Positions 51,214 to 60,273 of a stretch of DNA of 64,000 bases are shown in pieces (the stretch's first letter is position 1; each line of letters starts with the position of its first letter). The translations under genes and the position numbers were made by a program. A model generated the notes under the pieces. The model was not told the DNA's origin. It saw only the letters and a list, made by a program, of their open reading frames with translations, and made no database searches. The stretch covers positions 310,001-374,000 of the forward strand of contig CAVTBD010000002.1 in NCBI GenBank assembly GCA_963732875.1. Direction: 5' to 3'. Origin of the DNA: WHSO01 sp963732875. Lineage in GTDB: Bacteria; Pseudomonadota; Alphaproteobacteria; SMXQ01.

Positions 51214-51811
51214 ATGGCCGGCACACCAGTTCATTACCCGGTCGAGGAAGGCATGCCGGTGATCGAGATCCGGCTGAGCAACCTCGACCAGCTGTTCAAC
51301 TCGCTCGATCCGTCGCCGTTCCACGAGAAGGACCTCGACGCCGACGCAGAGGAATACATCACCGGCGCGGTCGACGACTTTCCCCTGACGCAGCCGCTCA
51401 AGATCGCGGTCTACCTCCCGCCGGAACAGATCGCCCGGATCGGCGCCGACGGACTCGCCGAGTTCGATCCACCACTATTTTGCCTATACCCTCGACATGG
51501 GCCGGCGCAAGCTGCGGTTCTCGTTCCGGGAAGGCCGCTTCAGCCTGCTGATCGGGCTCGCCTTCCTGGTGCTGTGCGTCAGCCTGCGCGAGCTGGTGCG
51601 CTCGCTCGATGCCGGCACCTTGGGCGATATTGCCGCCGAGGGCCTGCTGATCTCGGGCTGGGTGGCGATGTGGCGGCCGATCCATATCTTCCTCTATGGC
51701 TGGTGGCCGATCCGGCACCTGTGCCTGATACACGCCAAGCTGACCGCGATGCCGGTCGAGGTGCGGCCGCTTGCGGGCGCGGCCGTTGACCGCGCCGGGC
51801 AGGTTCTCTAA
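51214..51811 (+). CDS. conserved protein with C-terminal membrane helices, frameshifted
   Basis: The first part reads MAGTPVHYPVEEGMPVIEIR, then SLDPSPFHEKDLDADAEEYI and LKIAVYLPPEQIA. The phase changes near 51462-51466 (TCG read as TTCG fits one extra T) and resumes IHHYFAYTLDMGRRKLRFSF. Two predicted membrane helices follow (RFSLLIGLAFLVLCVSLREL and LISGWVAMWRPIHIFLYGWW) before a short cytoplasmic tail ending at 51811. Repaired length is about 198 residues. I recall this arrangement in uncharacterised proteobacterial proteins but know no function. Confidence 0.7.
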
Positions 51812-51867
51812 ACCAGCGCCGGTGCGGGCATGATGCCCGCAGGTTCGACCGCGAGACCCCCGCAATC

Positions 51868-53733
51868 ATGTCTGTCGCCCCGCCCATCCTCGGTATCAAG
51901 GACGCCCGGCTCGCCTTCGGCGACAAGCGCCTGTTCGACGGCCTCTCGATCTTCCTGAGCCAGGGCGATCACATTTCTCTGATCGGCGCCAACGGCACCG
52001 GCAAATCGACCCTGATGAAGTGCCTGATGGGCGCGCTCGAGCTCGATGCCGGCGAGCGCACGGTGCGGCCCGGCACGGTGATCGCCTGGGTGCCCCAGGA
52101 CGCGGTGGTTGCCGAAGATGAGACCTTGCTGGAATTCGTGCGGCGCCCGGGTGGCATCGTCGCGCCCGGCGTGACCGCCGCCGAAGAGCCGCTGGCCGCC
52201 CATCGCGCCGAGGCGGCGCTCGCCTCGCTCGGCCTCGATCCGTCCCGACCGGGGGCGGGTCTGTCCGGCGGCGAGACCCGGCGCGCGGCGCTTGCGCGCG
52301 CATTTGCGCGCGATCCCGACGTGCTGCTGCTGGACGAGCCCACCAACCACCTCGACCTTGCCGCGATCGAATGGCTCGAAGGGGTGCTCAAGCGGTTCCG
52401 CGGCGCCATGCTGGTGATCAGTCATGACCGCGCCTTCCTCAATGCCATCTCGACCTCGACCGTGTGGCTTCAGCGCCGCCGGCTGCTACGCATGGACCGG
52501 CCGTTCGCGGAGTTCGAGGAGTGGTCCGACGAAATCCTGAGCCAGGAGATCAAGGCCCAGCAGAAGCTGGCCAAGGTGATCGACCGCGAGACCGAATGGT
52601 TGCATCGCGGCGTCACGGCGCGGCGACGGCGCAACCAGGGCCGCCTGCAGCGCCTCAACGAGATGCGCGCGTCGCGGCGCCAGCGCGACGTGATCGGCGC
52701 CAAGGTGTCGTTCGGGGCGGGCGAGGGGCCGCCGGCCAGCCAGCTCGTGTGCGACGTGCACCGCATCTACAAGCGCTTCGTCGGTCACGACGGCGAACCG
52801 GTCGAGATCGTGCACGATTTCTCGACGCGCATCCTGCGCGGCGACCGGATCGGCATCCTCGGTCCCAACGGCACCGGCAAGACCACGCTCCTCCGCATGC
52901 TGCTGGGCGAGGTCCAGCCCGATAAGGGGCGCATCAAGGTGGGCCAGCGCACCGAGGTCGCCTATTTCGACCAGGGCCGGCGCGACATCGACCCAAAGCT
53001 CACACCGTGGCAGTTCCTGTGCCCGCAGGGCGGCGACCAGATCAATGTGCGCGGCACCAAGCGCCACGTGGTGGGCTACCTTAAGGACTTCCTGTTCGAC
53101 GAGGACGATGCGCGCTCGCTGATCGCGACGCTCTCAGGCGGCCAGCGCAACCGTCTCGTCCTCGCCCGGGTGTTGGCGCAGCCGTCCAACCTGCTGGTAC
53201 TGGACGAGCCCACCAACGACCTCGACATGGATACGCTCGACAAGCTGCAGGATGCGCTCGCGGCCTACGACGGTACGCTCCTGGTGGTGAGCCACGACCG
53301 CGACTTCCTCGACAAGCTGACCACCAGCCTGATCGTGCTGGAAGGGGGCGGGGACGTGCAGGAATACGTCGGCGGCTACGCCGACTATCTGCGCCAGCGG
53401 CAACCGCGCGGGCCTGCGTCGGGGCCGAAGAAGCCGATGCCAGCGGACAAGCCGTCACCGGCCAGCGAAAAATCCGCGCTGCCGCCGGTCAAGCTCAGCT
53501 ACAAGGATGCCCGCGCGCTCGACCTGCTGCCGGGCGAGATCGCGGCGCTCGAGAAGGAGATCGCCGACCTCACGGGCCGGCTCGCCGACGCCGCCTTCTA
53601 CCGGCGCGATCCGGAAGGCTTCCAGAAGGCGGCCGCGCGTCTCGACGCGGCAAAGGAGGAACTTGCCGACAAGGAGGACCGCTGGCTCGAGCTCGAGGCC
53701 CTCCGCGAGAGCCTTGCCCGAGCCCGCGACTAG
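51868..53733 (+). CDS. ABC-F family ATPase (Uup-like)
   Basis: A 621-residue soluble protein with two ABC ATPase domains and no membrane segment. Walker A motifs are GANGTGKSTLMKC and GPNGTGKTTLLRML. The signatures are LSGGETRRAALARAF with LLLDEPTNHLDL, and LSGGQRNRLVLARVL with LVLDEPTNDLDM. The linker between them and the C-terminal coiled coil (LPGEIAALEKEIADLTGRLA) match Uup-type ABC-F proteins, which act on ribosomes or DNA rather than in transport. It is convergent with the hydroxyacid dehydrogenase gene, four bases apart. Confidence 0.93.
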   Translation: MSVAPPILGIKDARLAFGDKRLFDGLSIFLSQGDHISLIGANGTGKSTLMKCLMGALELDAGERTVRPGTVIAWVPQDAVVAEDETLLEFVRRPGGIVAPGVTAAEEPLAAHRAEAALASLGLDPSRPGAGLSGGETRRAALARAFARDPDVLLLDEPTNHLDLAAIEWLEGVLKRFRGAMLVISHDRAFLNAISTSTVWLQRRRLLRMDRPFAEFEEWSDEILSQEIKAQQKLAKVIDRETEWLHRGVTARRRRNQGRLQRLNEMRASRRQRDVIGAKVSFGAGEGPPASQLVCDVHRIYKRFVGHDGEPVEIVHDFSTRILRGDRIGILGPNGTGKTTLLRMLLGEVQPDKGRIKVGQRTEVAYFDQGRRDIDPKLTPWQFLCPQGGDQINVRGTKRHVVGYLKDFLFDEDDARSLIATLSGGQRNRLVLARVLAQPSNLLVLDEPTNDLDMDTLDKLQDALAAYDGTLLVVSHDRDFLDKLTTSLIVLEGGGDVQEYVGGYADYLRQRQPRGPASGPKKPMPADKPSPASEKSALPPVKLSYKDARALDLLPGEIAALEKEIADLTGRLADAAFYRRDPEGFQKAAARLDAAKEELADKEDRWLELEALRESLARARD

Positions 53734-53736
53734 ACC

Positions 53737-54807
53737 TCAGCCGATAATGTTCTTCGACTTGTAGCGCTGCTCCCAGACCGGGATCACTTCCTTGTTGTAG
53801 ACCGCGTCCGGCGTCACGCCCTTGAGCGCGTTGAGCACGCACTTGGTGGCCCAGATCAGGCCCGGGTGCAGGCCCGAGGCGAGGTTGCTGGACACCATGT
53901 GCGGCGACAGCAGCACCTTGTGGCCCATCTTGAGGAGCCGCGAGTCCTTGGACTGCGGCTCGTCCTCGAACACGTCGAGGGAGGCCTTGGCGATCTTGCC
54001 AGAATCGAGCCCGTCGCACAGCGCCTTCTCGCTCACGACCTGGCCGCGCGAATCGTTGATCAGGATGACCCCCTCCTTGCACTTGGCGACGGCCGCCTCA
54101 TTGAACATCTGGCGCGTTTCCTTGGTCAGCGTCACGTGGAAGGTGATGATGTCGGATTCGGCCAGCAGCTTGTCGTAGGAGACCTTCTCCACGCCGAGCT
54201 CCTCGAATCGGGAATCCGCGATGTAGGGGTCGTGGGCGATCATGCGGCAGCCCCATGGCTTCAGGAGCTTCGAGACACGCCCGCCGATGCGCCCGAGCCC
54301 GACGATGCCGACCGTAAGTCCGGGATAGTCATCCATCTCGCGCGAGCCGAGGTAGAGGCCCTGCAGGTCGGGATTGCGCCAGTTGCCGGCTTTCATGCTT
54401 TCGTCGCGCTCACGCGCGTTCTTGAGAAGCGTCAGGATCATGGCGATGGTGCCCTCGGCCACGCCGCCCCAGTTGGCTTCGGTGGGGGCGTGGGTGACCA
54501 GCACGCCGAGCTCACTGGCGCCCCTGAGGTCCACATCGTCCACGCCGATGGTGCACTTGGCGACGATGCGCAGATTGTCGCCGGCGGCCTGCATGATCTT
54601 CTTGCTGATGGGCGAGGAGCGGATCGAGGTGCCCATCATGGCCACGGCGCCTTCCGCCATCTTCATCATCTCGGCTTCGTTGTTGCCCTGGGGGTTGTGC
54701 CAGTCGGCCTTGCCGAGGACGAGGTCAAGGCCCGCCTTCTCGAAGGCCTCCTGCCACTCGAGGTTCTCCATGATGGGGGCGAAAACGAAAACCTTGGGCC
54801 GCGCCAT
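53737..54807 (-). CDS. D-isomer 2-hydroxyacid dehydrogenase
   Basis: A 356-residue NAD-dependent dehydrogenase. The nucleotide-binding motif is VGIVGLGRIGGRVSKLL. The catalytic set is present: Arg in INDSRGQVVSEKAL, Glu in LDVFEDEPQSKD, and His in KVLLSPHMVSS. Such enzymes act on phosphoglycerate, glyoxylate or hydroxypyruvate. An insertion of acidic residues near EGTIAMILTLLKNARERDES is typical of a clade found near other catabolic genes. It is divergent from the SDR gene at 54882. Confidence 0.88.
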   Translation of the reverse strand: MARPKVFVFAPIMENLEWQEAFEKAGLDLVLGKADWHNPQGNNEAEMMKMAEGAVAMMGTSIRSSPISKKIMQAAGDNLRIVAKCTIGVDDVDLRGASELGVLVTHAPTEANWGGVAEGTIAMILTLLKNARERDESMKAGNWRNPDLQGLYLGSREMDDYPGLTVGIVGLGRIGGRVSKLLKPWGCRMIAHDPYIADSRFEELGVEKVSYDKLLAESDIITFHVTLTKETRQMFNEAAVAKCKEGVILINDSRGQVVSEKALCDGLDSGKIAKASLDVFEDEPQSKDSRLLKMGHKVLLSPHMVSSNLASGLHPGLIWATKCVLNALKGVTPDAVYNKEVIPVWEQRYKSKNIIG

Positions 54808-54881
54808 GTCTCTCTCCCTGTTCGCATGTGCCGTAAACCGGCTATATTCGATGGATCATAAGCTAAGGAAAGGAATGAGGC

Positions 54882-55631
54882 GTGACAAGACTTGCCGGAC
54901 GTGTCGCCATCGTCACCGGAGCGGGCCGGGGCATCGGCGTGGCCTATGCCAAGGCGATCGCCGCGGAGGGGGCAAAGGTCGCCGTGTGCGACGTGCTCGA
55001 CCCGACCGCCACGGTCAACATCATCCGCCAGCAGGGCGGCGAGGCGACGGGCTTCACCTGCGACGTGACCGATCCCGAGACGGTTTCGGCCATGGTCGCG
55101 GACACGGTGGCGGCCTACGGCAAGGTCGACGTGCTGGTCAACAACGCGGCCCTGTTCGCTAACCTCAACCGGCGCCATTTCATGGAGATCAACTCGGCCG
55201 AATGGGACAAGGTCATGGCGATCAACACGCGCGGCGTGTTCGAATGCGTCAAGGCGGTGGTGCCCGACATGCGCAAGCGCGGCTACGGCAAGATCGTCAA
55301 CATCTGCTCGGGCACGGTGTTCAAGGGCTCGCCCGGCCTGTGCCACTACGTCGCCTCCAAGGGCGCGGTGCTGGCCATGACCCGCGTGATGGCGCGCGAG
55401 CTGGGCGGCGACGGCATCTGCGTCAACGCGCTGGCACCGGGCATGACCATGTCGGAAGGGGTGGCCGACAAGGATGAGTACGTCAACTCCACCACGCCCT
55501 CGACACGCTGCTTCAAGCGCCACGAGCAGCCCGAAGACCTGACCGGGGCGGTGGTGTTCCTGTCGTCGGGCGAAAGCGACTTCATGACCGGCCAGTGCAT
55601 GGTGGTGGACGGCGGCGCGGCGATGCACTGA
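54882..55631 (+). CDS. short-chain dehydrogenase/reductase
   Basis: A 249-residue classical SDR. The cofactor motif is TGAGRGIGVAYAKAIAAEGA, and NNAALFA is the NNAG-like stretch. The catalytic Tyr-x-x-x-Lys is in CHYVASKGAVLAMTRV, preceded by the Ser in VNICSGTVFKGS. The C-terminal FMTGQCMVVDGGAAMH is standard. GTG 54882 follows AAGGAATGAGG. The substrate is unknown; a TauD-like dioxygenase gene follows with its own promoter. Confidence 0.9.
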   Translation: MTRLAGRVAIVTGAGRGIGVAYAKAIAAEGAKVAVCDVLDPTATVNIIRQQGGEATGFTCDVTDPETVSAMVADTVAAYGKVDVLVNNAALFANLNRRHFMEINSAEWDKVMAINTRGVFECVKAVVPDMRKRGYGKIVNICSGTVFKGSPGLCHYVASKGAVLAMTRVMARELGGDGICVNALAPGMTMSEGVADKDEYVNSTTPSTRCFKRHEQPEDLTGAVVFLSSGESDFMTGQCMVVDGGAAMH

Positions 55632-55679
55632 GGTCTGCGCCTCAGTCGCATTCGCGGTCGAAAAGGTGCTGGCGGCCAT

Positions 55680-55708
55680 TTGACGGTGATTGCTTAGGCT
55701 CCTATATA
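55680..55708 (+). promoter_or_regulatory. strong candidate promoter of the TauD-like gene
   Basis: TTGACG (55680-55685), 17-base spacer, TATATA (55703-55708), about 24 bases before the ATG, so the leader is very short. Confidence 0.6.
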
Positions 55709-55731
55709 TTCCCATAGGAGGACCGCGCGTC

Positions 55732-56616
55732 ATGAAGATCAATCCGTTCGCCAACAATTTCGGGGCCGAGATCACCGGAGTGGACCTCGCCGACCCGTCG
55801 CGGGAAATCGCCGACCGGGTCTACCGGGCGTTCCTCGATCACCAGGTTCTGGTGGTCCGCGACCAGAGCCTCACGCCCCTGCAGCAGGTAGCGTTTTCCG
55901 AACGCTACGGCGAGCTGGAGTGGCAGGAGAACGCGAAGCATTCCCACCCCGACCACGACAAGGTCCTGATCCTGTCGAACGAGCTGCGCCCCGACGGCAG
56001 CGCCGTCGGCGTGGTCGACGCGGGCGACTTCTGGCATTCCGATTCCTCGCACCATGAGAGGCCGGTCAGGGCGACGATCCTGACGTCGATCCGCAACCCG
56101 TCGCGCGGCGGCGACACGGAATTTGCCAACATGTATGCGATCTATGACGCGTTGCCCGAGGCGACCAAGCAGAAGATCGAGGGGCGCTACGGCATCCACC
56201 ATGTTTCCAAGGCGCTCAACCCGCGTGTCACGATCTCGCCCGACCGTCCGGGCGCCCAGGACTTCTACGAATCCCAGGCCAAGAACCGCCCGCCGGTGAA
56301 GCAGCCGCTGGTGCGCACCCACGATGAGACCGGGCGCCAGGCGCTCTATTGCAGCCCGCGCTTCACCCTCGGTATCGCCGACATGGACGACGCCGAAGCG
56401 CAGCCGCTGCTCGACGAGCTGTTCGGCTACATCACCGACCGCAAGCGGTCCTACCACTACCGCCACAAGTACCGCGACGGCGATCTGGTTATGTGGGACA
56501 ACCGCTGCATCACCCACCGCGCCACCGGCGGCTACGGCCTGCCCGATATCCGGCGCATGCACCGCACCACGGTGGTGGGCGACGCGGCGTTCTACCGGCC
56601 GGCCGTGGCGGCCTGA
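55732..56616 (+). CDS. TauD/TfdA-family alpha-ketoglutarate dioxygenase
   Basis: A 294-residue Fe(II)/2-oxoglutarate oxygenase. The metal-binding His102 and Asp104 are in FWHSDSS, the distal His is in NRCITHRATGG, and the 2-oxoglutarate Arg is in RRMHRTTV. The N-terminus FGAEITGVDLADPSREIADR is that of TauD/TfdA enzymes. GGAGG precedes the ATG at 55732. Substrates include taurine, chlorophenoxy acids or alkylsulfates; none can be chosen here because no transporter or sulfonate gene is adjacent. Confidence 0.92.
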   Translation: MKINPFANNFGAEITGVDLADPSREIADRVYRAFLDHQVLVVRDQSLTPLQQVAFSERYGELEWQENAKHSHPDHDKVLILSNELRPDGSAVGVVDAGDFWHSDSSHHERPVRATILTSIRNPSRGGDTEFANMYAIYDALPEATKQKIEGRYGIHHVSKALNPRVTISPDRPGAQDFYESQAKNRPPVKQPLVRTHDETGRQALYCSPRFTLGIADMDDAEAQPLLDELFGYITDRKRSYHYRHKYRDGDLVMWDNRCITHRATGGYGLPDIRRMHRTTVVGDAAFYRPAVAA

Positions 56617-56625
56617 CCTGTCCTT

Positions 56626-57639
56626 TCAGAACCGGCCTGTCACGCTGACCGCGGCGAAACGGTCGCCGGTGTCCTGCCCGTAGAATTCCTTGGTGCGGAA
56701 CACCTCGGTGAAGGTGACGCGGAAACGCGGAAAGATCAGCGCCAACCCGGCCTGCAGGTCGGCCACGAACGGCCGCTTGTCGACGCTCGGGCCCGCGCCG
56801 AAGGTGTTGCCGTCGAGGAAGATGTTGCGCGCCACCGCGCGCCCCTCCGCACCCGTGAACACGTACCAGCCGAACGAATCCCTGGGCGTGAAGGCGGCTT
56901 GGCCGGGCAGGGCAGGGCTGATGCGCGGCGGCCCGCCGAAATCGTCCTCGATGTCCTTGCCGATGCGGAACGTGGCGCCGGCGCCGGCATAGGTGAATAC
57001 GTTGCCGAGCGCGCCGCCGACGTGGGGCGTCACATCGGCACCGAACCCCGAGTCCGTCAGCCTGTCGTAATAGCGCCACTGGTGGTCCACCGTCAGGTTG
57101 ACGGCGGGCTCGTTCCGGAGCTGGTGATCCCAGCCCTGGGGCTGCGACCAGCCGAACAGCTCGTGCCAGCGGCGCTGGGTGAAGCCGGCGCCGCTCAGGG
57201 GGCCGACCACGCCGAGCGAAAGCGCGGCGCGGTCGAGCCGCTCTTTTGTTTGCGAGGTGATGGAGACCTCGCCGTAGAGCCAGCCCGCATAGGGACGGTC
57301 GGTCGGGTCCGGATCGCTGCGGTCGATGTCGGCAGGCGTGTACATGTTCTGGCCGACGGCGTAACCGATGCGCTTGTGCCCATCCTGCGCGAGGAACGGC
57401 AGGTTGCGCGCAAGCCAGTGCCCATAGCCGGGCAGCTTGTCCTCGGGCGAGAGCCAGCTTGCTCGAAGTCCGTTGGTGTAATGCCGGTCGGTACCGGTGA
57501 AGGTGTCATTGTCGACCAGGATCGAGAAGCTGCCGCGGTCGTCGGGCGGTGTCGCTTTCTGCTCCTGCGACCGGGCCGGCCCCGCCGCGAACAAGCCGGT
57601 GGCGAGGATGCAGACGCAGAGGAGGGCGGAAACGCGCAT
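56626..57639 (-). CDS. LpxR-family (DUF2219) outer-membrane lipid A deacylase
   Basis: A 337-residue outer-membrane barrel. After the signal peptide (CILATGLFAAGPARSQ) comes the family signature with VDNDTFTGTDRHYTNGLRAS, which carries the Asn-Asp and Thr/Asn-Gly residues of the LpxR active site. Typical strands are YAVGQNMYTPADIDRS and RPYAGWLYGEVSIT, and the final Phe is the barrel end (VSVTGRF). LpxR removes the 3'-acyloxyacyl chain of lipid A. Activity here is predicted from family only. The gene is convergent with the TauD-like gene. Confidence 0.85.
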   Translation of the reverse strand: MRVSALLCVCILATGLFAAGPARSQEQKATPPDDRGSFSILVDNDTFTGTDRHYTNGLRASWLSPEDKLPGYGHWLARNLPFLAQDGHKRIGYAVGQNMYTPADIDRSDPDPTDRPYAGWLYGEVSITSQTKERLDRAALSLGVVGPLSGAGFTQRRWHELFGWSQPQGWDHQLRNEPAVNLTVDHQWRYYDRLTDSGFGADVTPHVGGALGNVFTYAGAGATFRIGKDIEDDFGGPPRISPALPGQAAFTPRDSFGWYVFTGAEGRAVARNIFLDGNTFGAGPSVDKRPFVADLQAGLALIFPRFRVTFTEVFRTKEFYGQDTGDRFAAVSVTGRF

Positions 57640-57730
57640 TTGGGCACGATAGCGCGGCTCTTTTACCGGCGGAAGACGCGCTTTATAGTCGCCGGCAACA
57701 ATCACAACAATGTCATGGGAGGACGCAATT

Positions 57731-58564
57731 ATGCCGTCGATCACTTTGCCCGATATCGATCTCACGGACCGCTCCATCATCGTCACGGGGGCGGATCGCG
57801 GCCTCGGCCGGGCCATGGCGCTGGCACTGGCCGAGAAGGGCGCGCGCATCGCGGTCGCTTCGCCGGCCGAGGATGGCCTTCATGCCGTCGCCCACGAGAT
57901 CGAGCGGATCGCCGGCAAGGGACACGCTCTGGTCGTGCCGACCGACATCACCGACCTGCATGCCTGCGAGAACTGCCGCAAGCGCACGCTCGACGTGTTC
58001 GGCGACCTGCACGTGCTGGTCAACAACGCGCGTCGGCTGCATCGCGACGTCGGCATCCCGCCCGACGGCAACAACCTGGTGTTCTGGGAAAGCGACCCGG
58101 AGATCTACCGCCAGACCGTCGAGGTCAACGTCACCGGGACGTTCCTGATGGCGCGCACGGCGGCACGGCATTTCATCCGCCAAGGTTACGGCAAGATCAT
58201 CAACCTCACCACCTCGATCCACAATTTCTTCCGCGAGCGCCAGAGCCCCTATGGCGTCACCAAGGCGGCGATCGACGCGTCCACCTACATCTGGTCCCAG
58301 GACCTCAAGGGCAAGGGCGTGGACGTCAACTGCCTGCTGCCGGGCGGCGCCTGCAATTCCGATCCCAACCGCCCGTCAAAGCCGGGCCGTCAGCTGCTGC
58401 CGGTCGAGGTCATGAATCCGGTACTGGTGTGGCTGTGCTCGACGCGCTCCGACGGGCACACCGGCGGGCGCTACAACGGCAGCCTGTGGGATGCGGCGCT
58501 CGACCCCGATGCCGCCGCCGCCGGGTGCCGCGAGGAGCCGTCGATCCGCGGCGCGGGCGATTAG
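57731..58564 (+). CDS. short-chain dehydrogenase/reductase
   Basis: A 277-residue SDR. The cofactor motif is IVTGADRGLGRAMALALAEK, and VNNARRLHRDVG takes the place of NNAG. The catalytic Tyr/Lys are in SPYGVTKAAIDAST, and the Ser is in NLTTSIHNFF. It is about 25 residues longer than the classical enzymes, with a C-terminal tail of acidic and Ala-rich residues. GGGAGGACG precedes the ATG at 57731. It ends at a bidirectional terminator shared with the convergent amidohydrolase gene. Confidence 0.87.
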   Translation: MPSITLPDIDLTDRSIIVTGADRGLGRAMALALAEKGARIAVASPAEDGLHAVAHEIERIAGKGHALVVPTDITDLHACENCRKRTLDVFGDLHVLVNNARRLHRDVGIPPDGNNLVFWESDPEIYRQTVEVNVTGTFLMARTAARHFIRQGYGKIINLTTSIHNFFRERQSPYGVTKAAIDASTYIWSQDLKGKGVDVNCLLPGGACNSDPNRPSKPGRQLLPVEVMNPVLVWLCSTRSDGHTGGRYNGSLWDAALDPDAAAAGCREEPSIRGAGD

Positions 58565-58568
58565 AGAC

Positions 58569-58603
58569 AAAAAACCCCGCGGGCGCGAACCCGCGGGGCC
58601 TTT
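58569..58603. terminator. bidirectional Rho-independent terminator
   Basis: Stem CCCCGCGGG (58575-58583) / CCCGCGGGG (58590-58598), loop CGCGAA. Six A on the left give TTTTTT for the minus-strand gene; CCTTTC follows on the plus strand. Confidence 0.92.
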
Positions 58604-58619
58604 CGTGAATTGGTAGGGA

Positions 58620-60080
58620 TTATTCGGCGGCCGACGCCGAGCCCTTCGGATACTTCTTCGCCATCAGCTTGGCAACGGCATCTTCCACCGCGGTGCCTTT
58701 GTAGAAATTCGGGTTCATCTGGTAGTGCATTTCTGCCGTGTTCTCGAACACGAATTCACGGAAATCGTCCTTGTCGATGGTTTCGTGCTCCACCATCTCC
58801 CAGGCTTCGTGCAGGACGCCGGACATGTCGGGCACGTCCCAGTGGCCGATGTCGGAGGAGAAGACCGCCTTCAGCTTCACGCCGAAGTGGTTCATCTTCC
58901 GGTTGAAGGCGAGTGCCGTCATCTTGTCGTCGGCCTCGGCGCCGTAATAGAAATTGGGAATAAACTGGTCACGGATGTCCTCGCGGCAGGTGACGCCCGA
59001 GGCCTCCCAGTCGTTCATCGGCCGGTCCTCGTTCTTCTGGGATTGCGGCAATTCCTGGTTGGCGCGCCACTTCTCCGGCGTCATGTAGGGCATGTGGCCG
59101 TAGCGCTCGAACATTTCCTCCATCAGCTCGACGTCGAGCTTGGAGGGGTCCTGGTGCTCGTAGATCCAGTCGATGTTGCGCTTCTCGTAGATTTCCATCA
59201 GGTCGTTATAGAGCTGGCTGGCCCAGGCGACGCCGCCCTCGAGGAAGGCGACGTTGAGGCGCGGGAAGCGCTTGAGAACGCCCGAGAAGAACAGCGAGCG
59301 GGCGAAGAACTCGTTGCCGACGCTGAAGGTGCCGAGCCGGTTGAACGAATAGACGTTGGGCGACTGGCGCCGTGCCGTCTTCTGCGCACCGGAATGGCCG
59401 GCGGGCAGGACGCCGAGGTCCATGCACTTCTGCCAGAACGGGTCGTAGTCGTTACCGTCGCGCGGCTCCATGCAGATGGAGGTGACGCGCTGGGTCAGCT
59501 CGCCGAGCTTCGGGTCCACGGCAGCGACTTCCGGCACCGCGTCGCGCACTTCGCCGGAAATGGTGATGGTTTTGAGTCCCAGCGTGTTGACCACGTAGTC
59601 CAGCTCGTCCATGGCCTCCTTGGGCGTCCAGGTCGGCACCACGGCGGACGGCGTCATGCGGTCCTTCACCTCGTCGAACATCTCCGCGTAGAGGGTGTTC
59701 AGCGAGCGCGCCATGACCTGGCGGATTTCGTCCTCGCGGATCTGGTTCGCTGAGATGCCGTAGGTGGTGTAGACCACGGCGAAGTCGATGCCCGCATCCT
59801 CCAGCCGCTCGGCGTAGAGCTTGGGCAGCATGCAGGTGGCGCGGTCGATGGTGTACTTGCCTGACGGTGCCGCCCAGAACATGGAGCGGTGTTGCTTGGT
59901 GTAGCCGGGACGTCCGCTCTTTTCGATGCGCGCCGCCAGTTCCGGGCCGCCGATGTCGCGGACGTAGTCCATCAGCGCCCATTCGCATTCGAGCACGTGG
60001 GCGTCGGCGTCGATCACCGGGTGGTCGAGCCGCTTCTTCACCGCGGCCGATTTGGAATTGAGGGTATGGATATGTCGCAT
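58620..60080 (-). CDS. amidohydrolase-family protein (amidohydrolase 2)
   Basis: A 486-residue member of the amidohydrolase 2 family. The metal-binding start is HPVIDADAHVLECEWALMDY, with Asp-Ala-His where other members have His-x-His. A central RFPRLNVAFLEGGVAWASQL and the late FSSDIGHWDVPDMSGVLHEA are the usual metal-site segments. Length is in the normal upper range for members acting on large aromatic acids. It ends at the bidirectional terminator. An adjacent divergent glutamate-synthase-like gene does not clarify its substrate. Confidence 0.87.
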   Translation of the reverse strand: MRHIHTLNSKSAAVKKRLDHPVIDADAHVLECEWALMDYVRDIGGPELAARIEKSGRPGYTKQHRSMFWAAPSGKYTIDRATCMLPKLYAERLEDAGIDFAVVYTTYGISANQIREDEIRQVMARSLNTLYAEMFDEVKDRMTPSAVVPTWTPKEAMDELDYVVNTLGLKTITISGEVRDAVPEVAAVDPKLGELTQRVTSICMEPRDGNDYDPFWQKCMDLGVLPAGHSGAQKTARRQSPNVYSFNRLGTFSVGNEFFARSLFFSGVLKRFPRLNVAFLEGGVAWASQLYNDLMEIYEKRNIDWIYEHQDPSKLDVELMEEMFERYGHMPYMTPEKWRANQELPQSQKNEDRPMNDWEASGVTCREDIRDQFIPNFYYGAEADDKMTALAFNRKMNHFGVKLKAVFSSDIGHWDVPDMSGVLHEAWEMVEHETIDKDDFREFVFENTAEMHYQMNPNFYKGTAVEDAVAKLMAKKYPKGSASAAE

Positions 60081-60273
60081 GGTGCCTGTGCCTCCCGCGC
60101 GGTCGCTGGACGTTGCCTGAATGGCCCCGTGACGGGGCGCATATTCTTAGATGTGAAACTATCTTGGCACAGGCCCCGGCGCGCTCCAAGGGGGCTGTTC
60201 CCATGGAATTTTTTGTCCGCCGGGGAATCGCGGTAACGGGTTGTTCTGTGCGCGATCATGCCTACATTGGGGC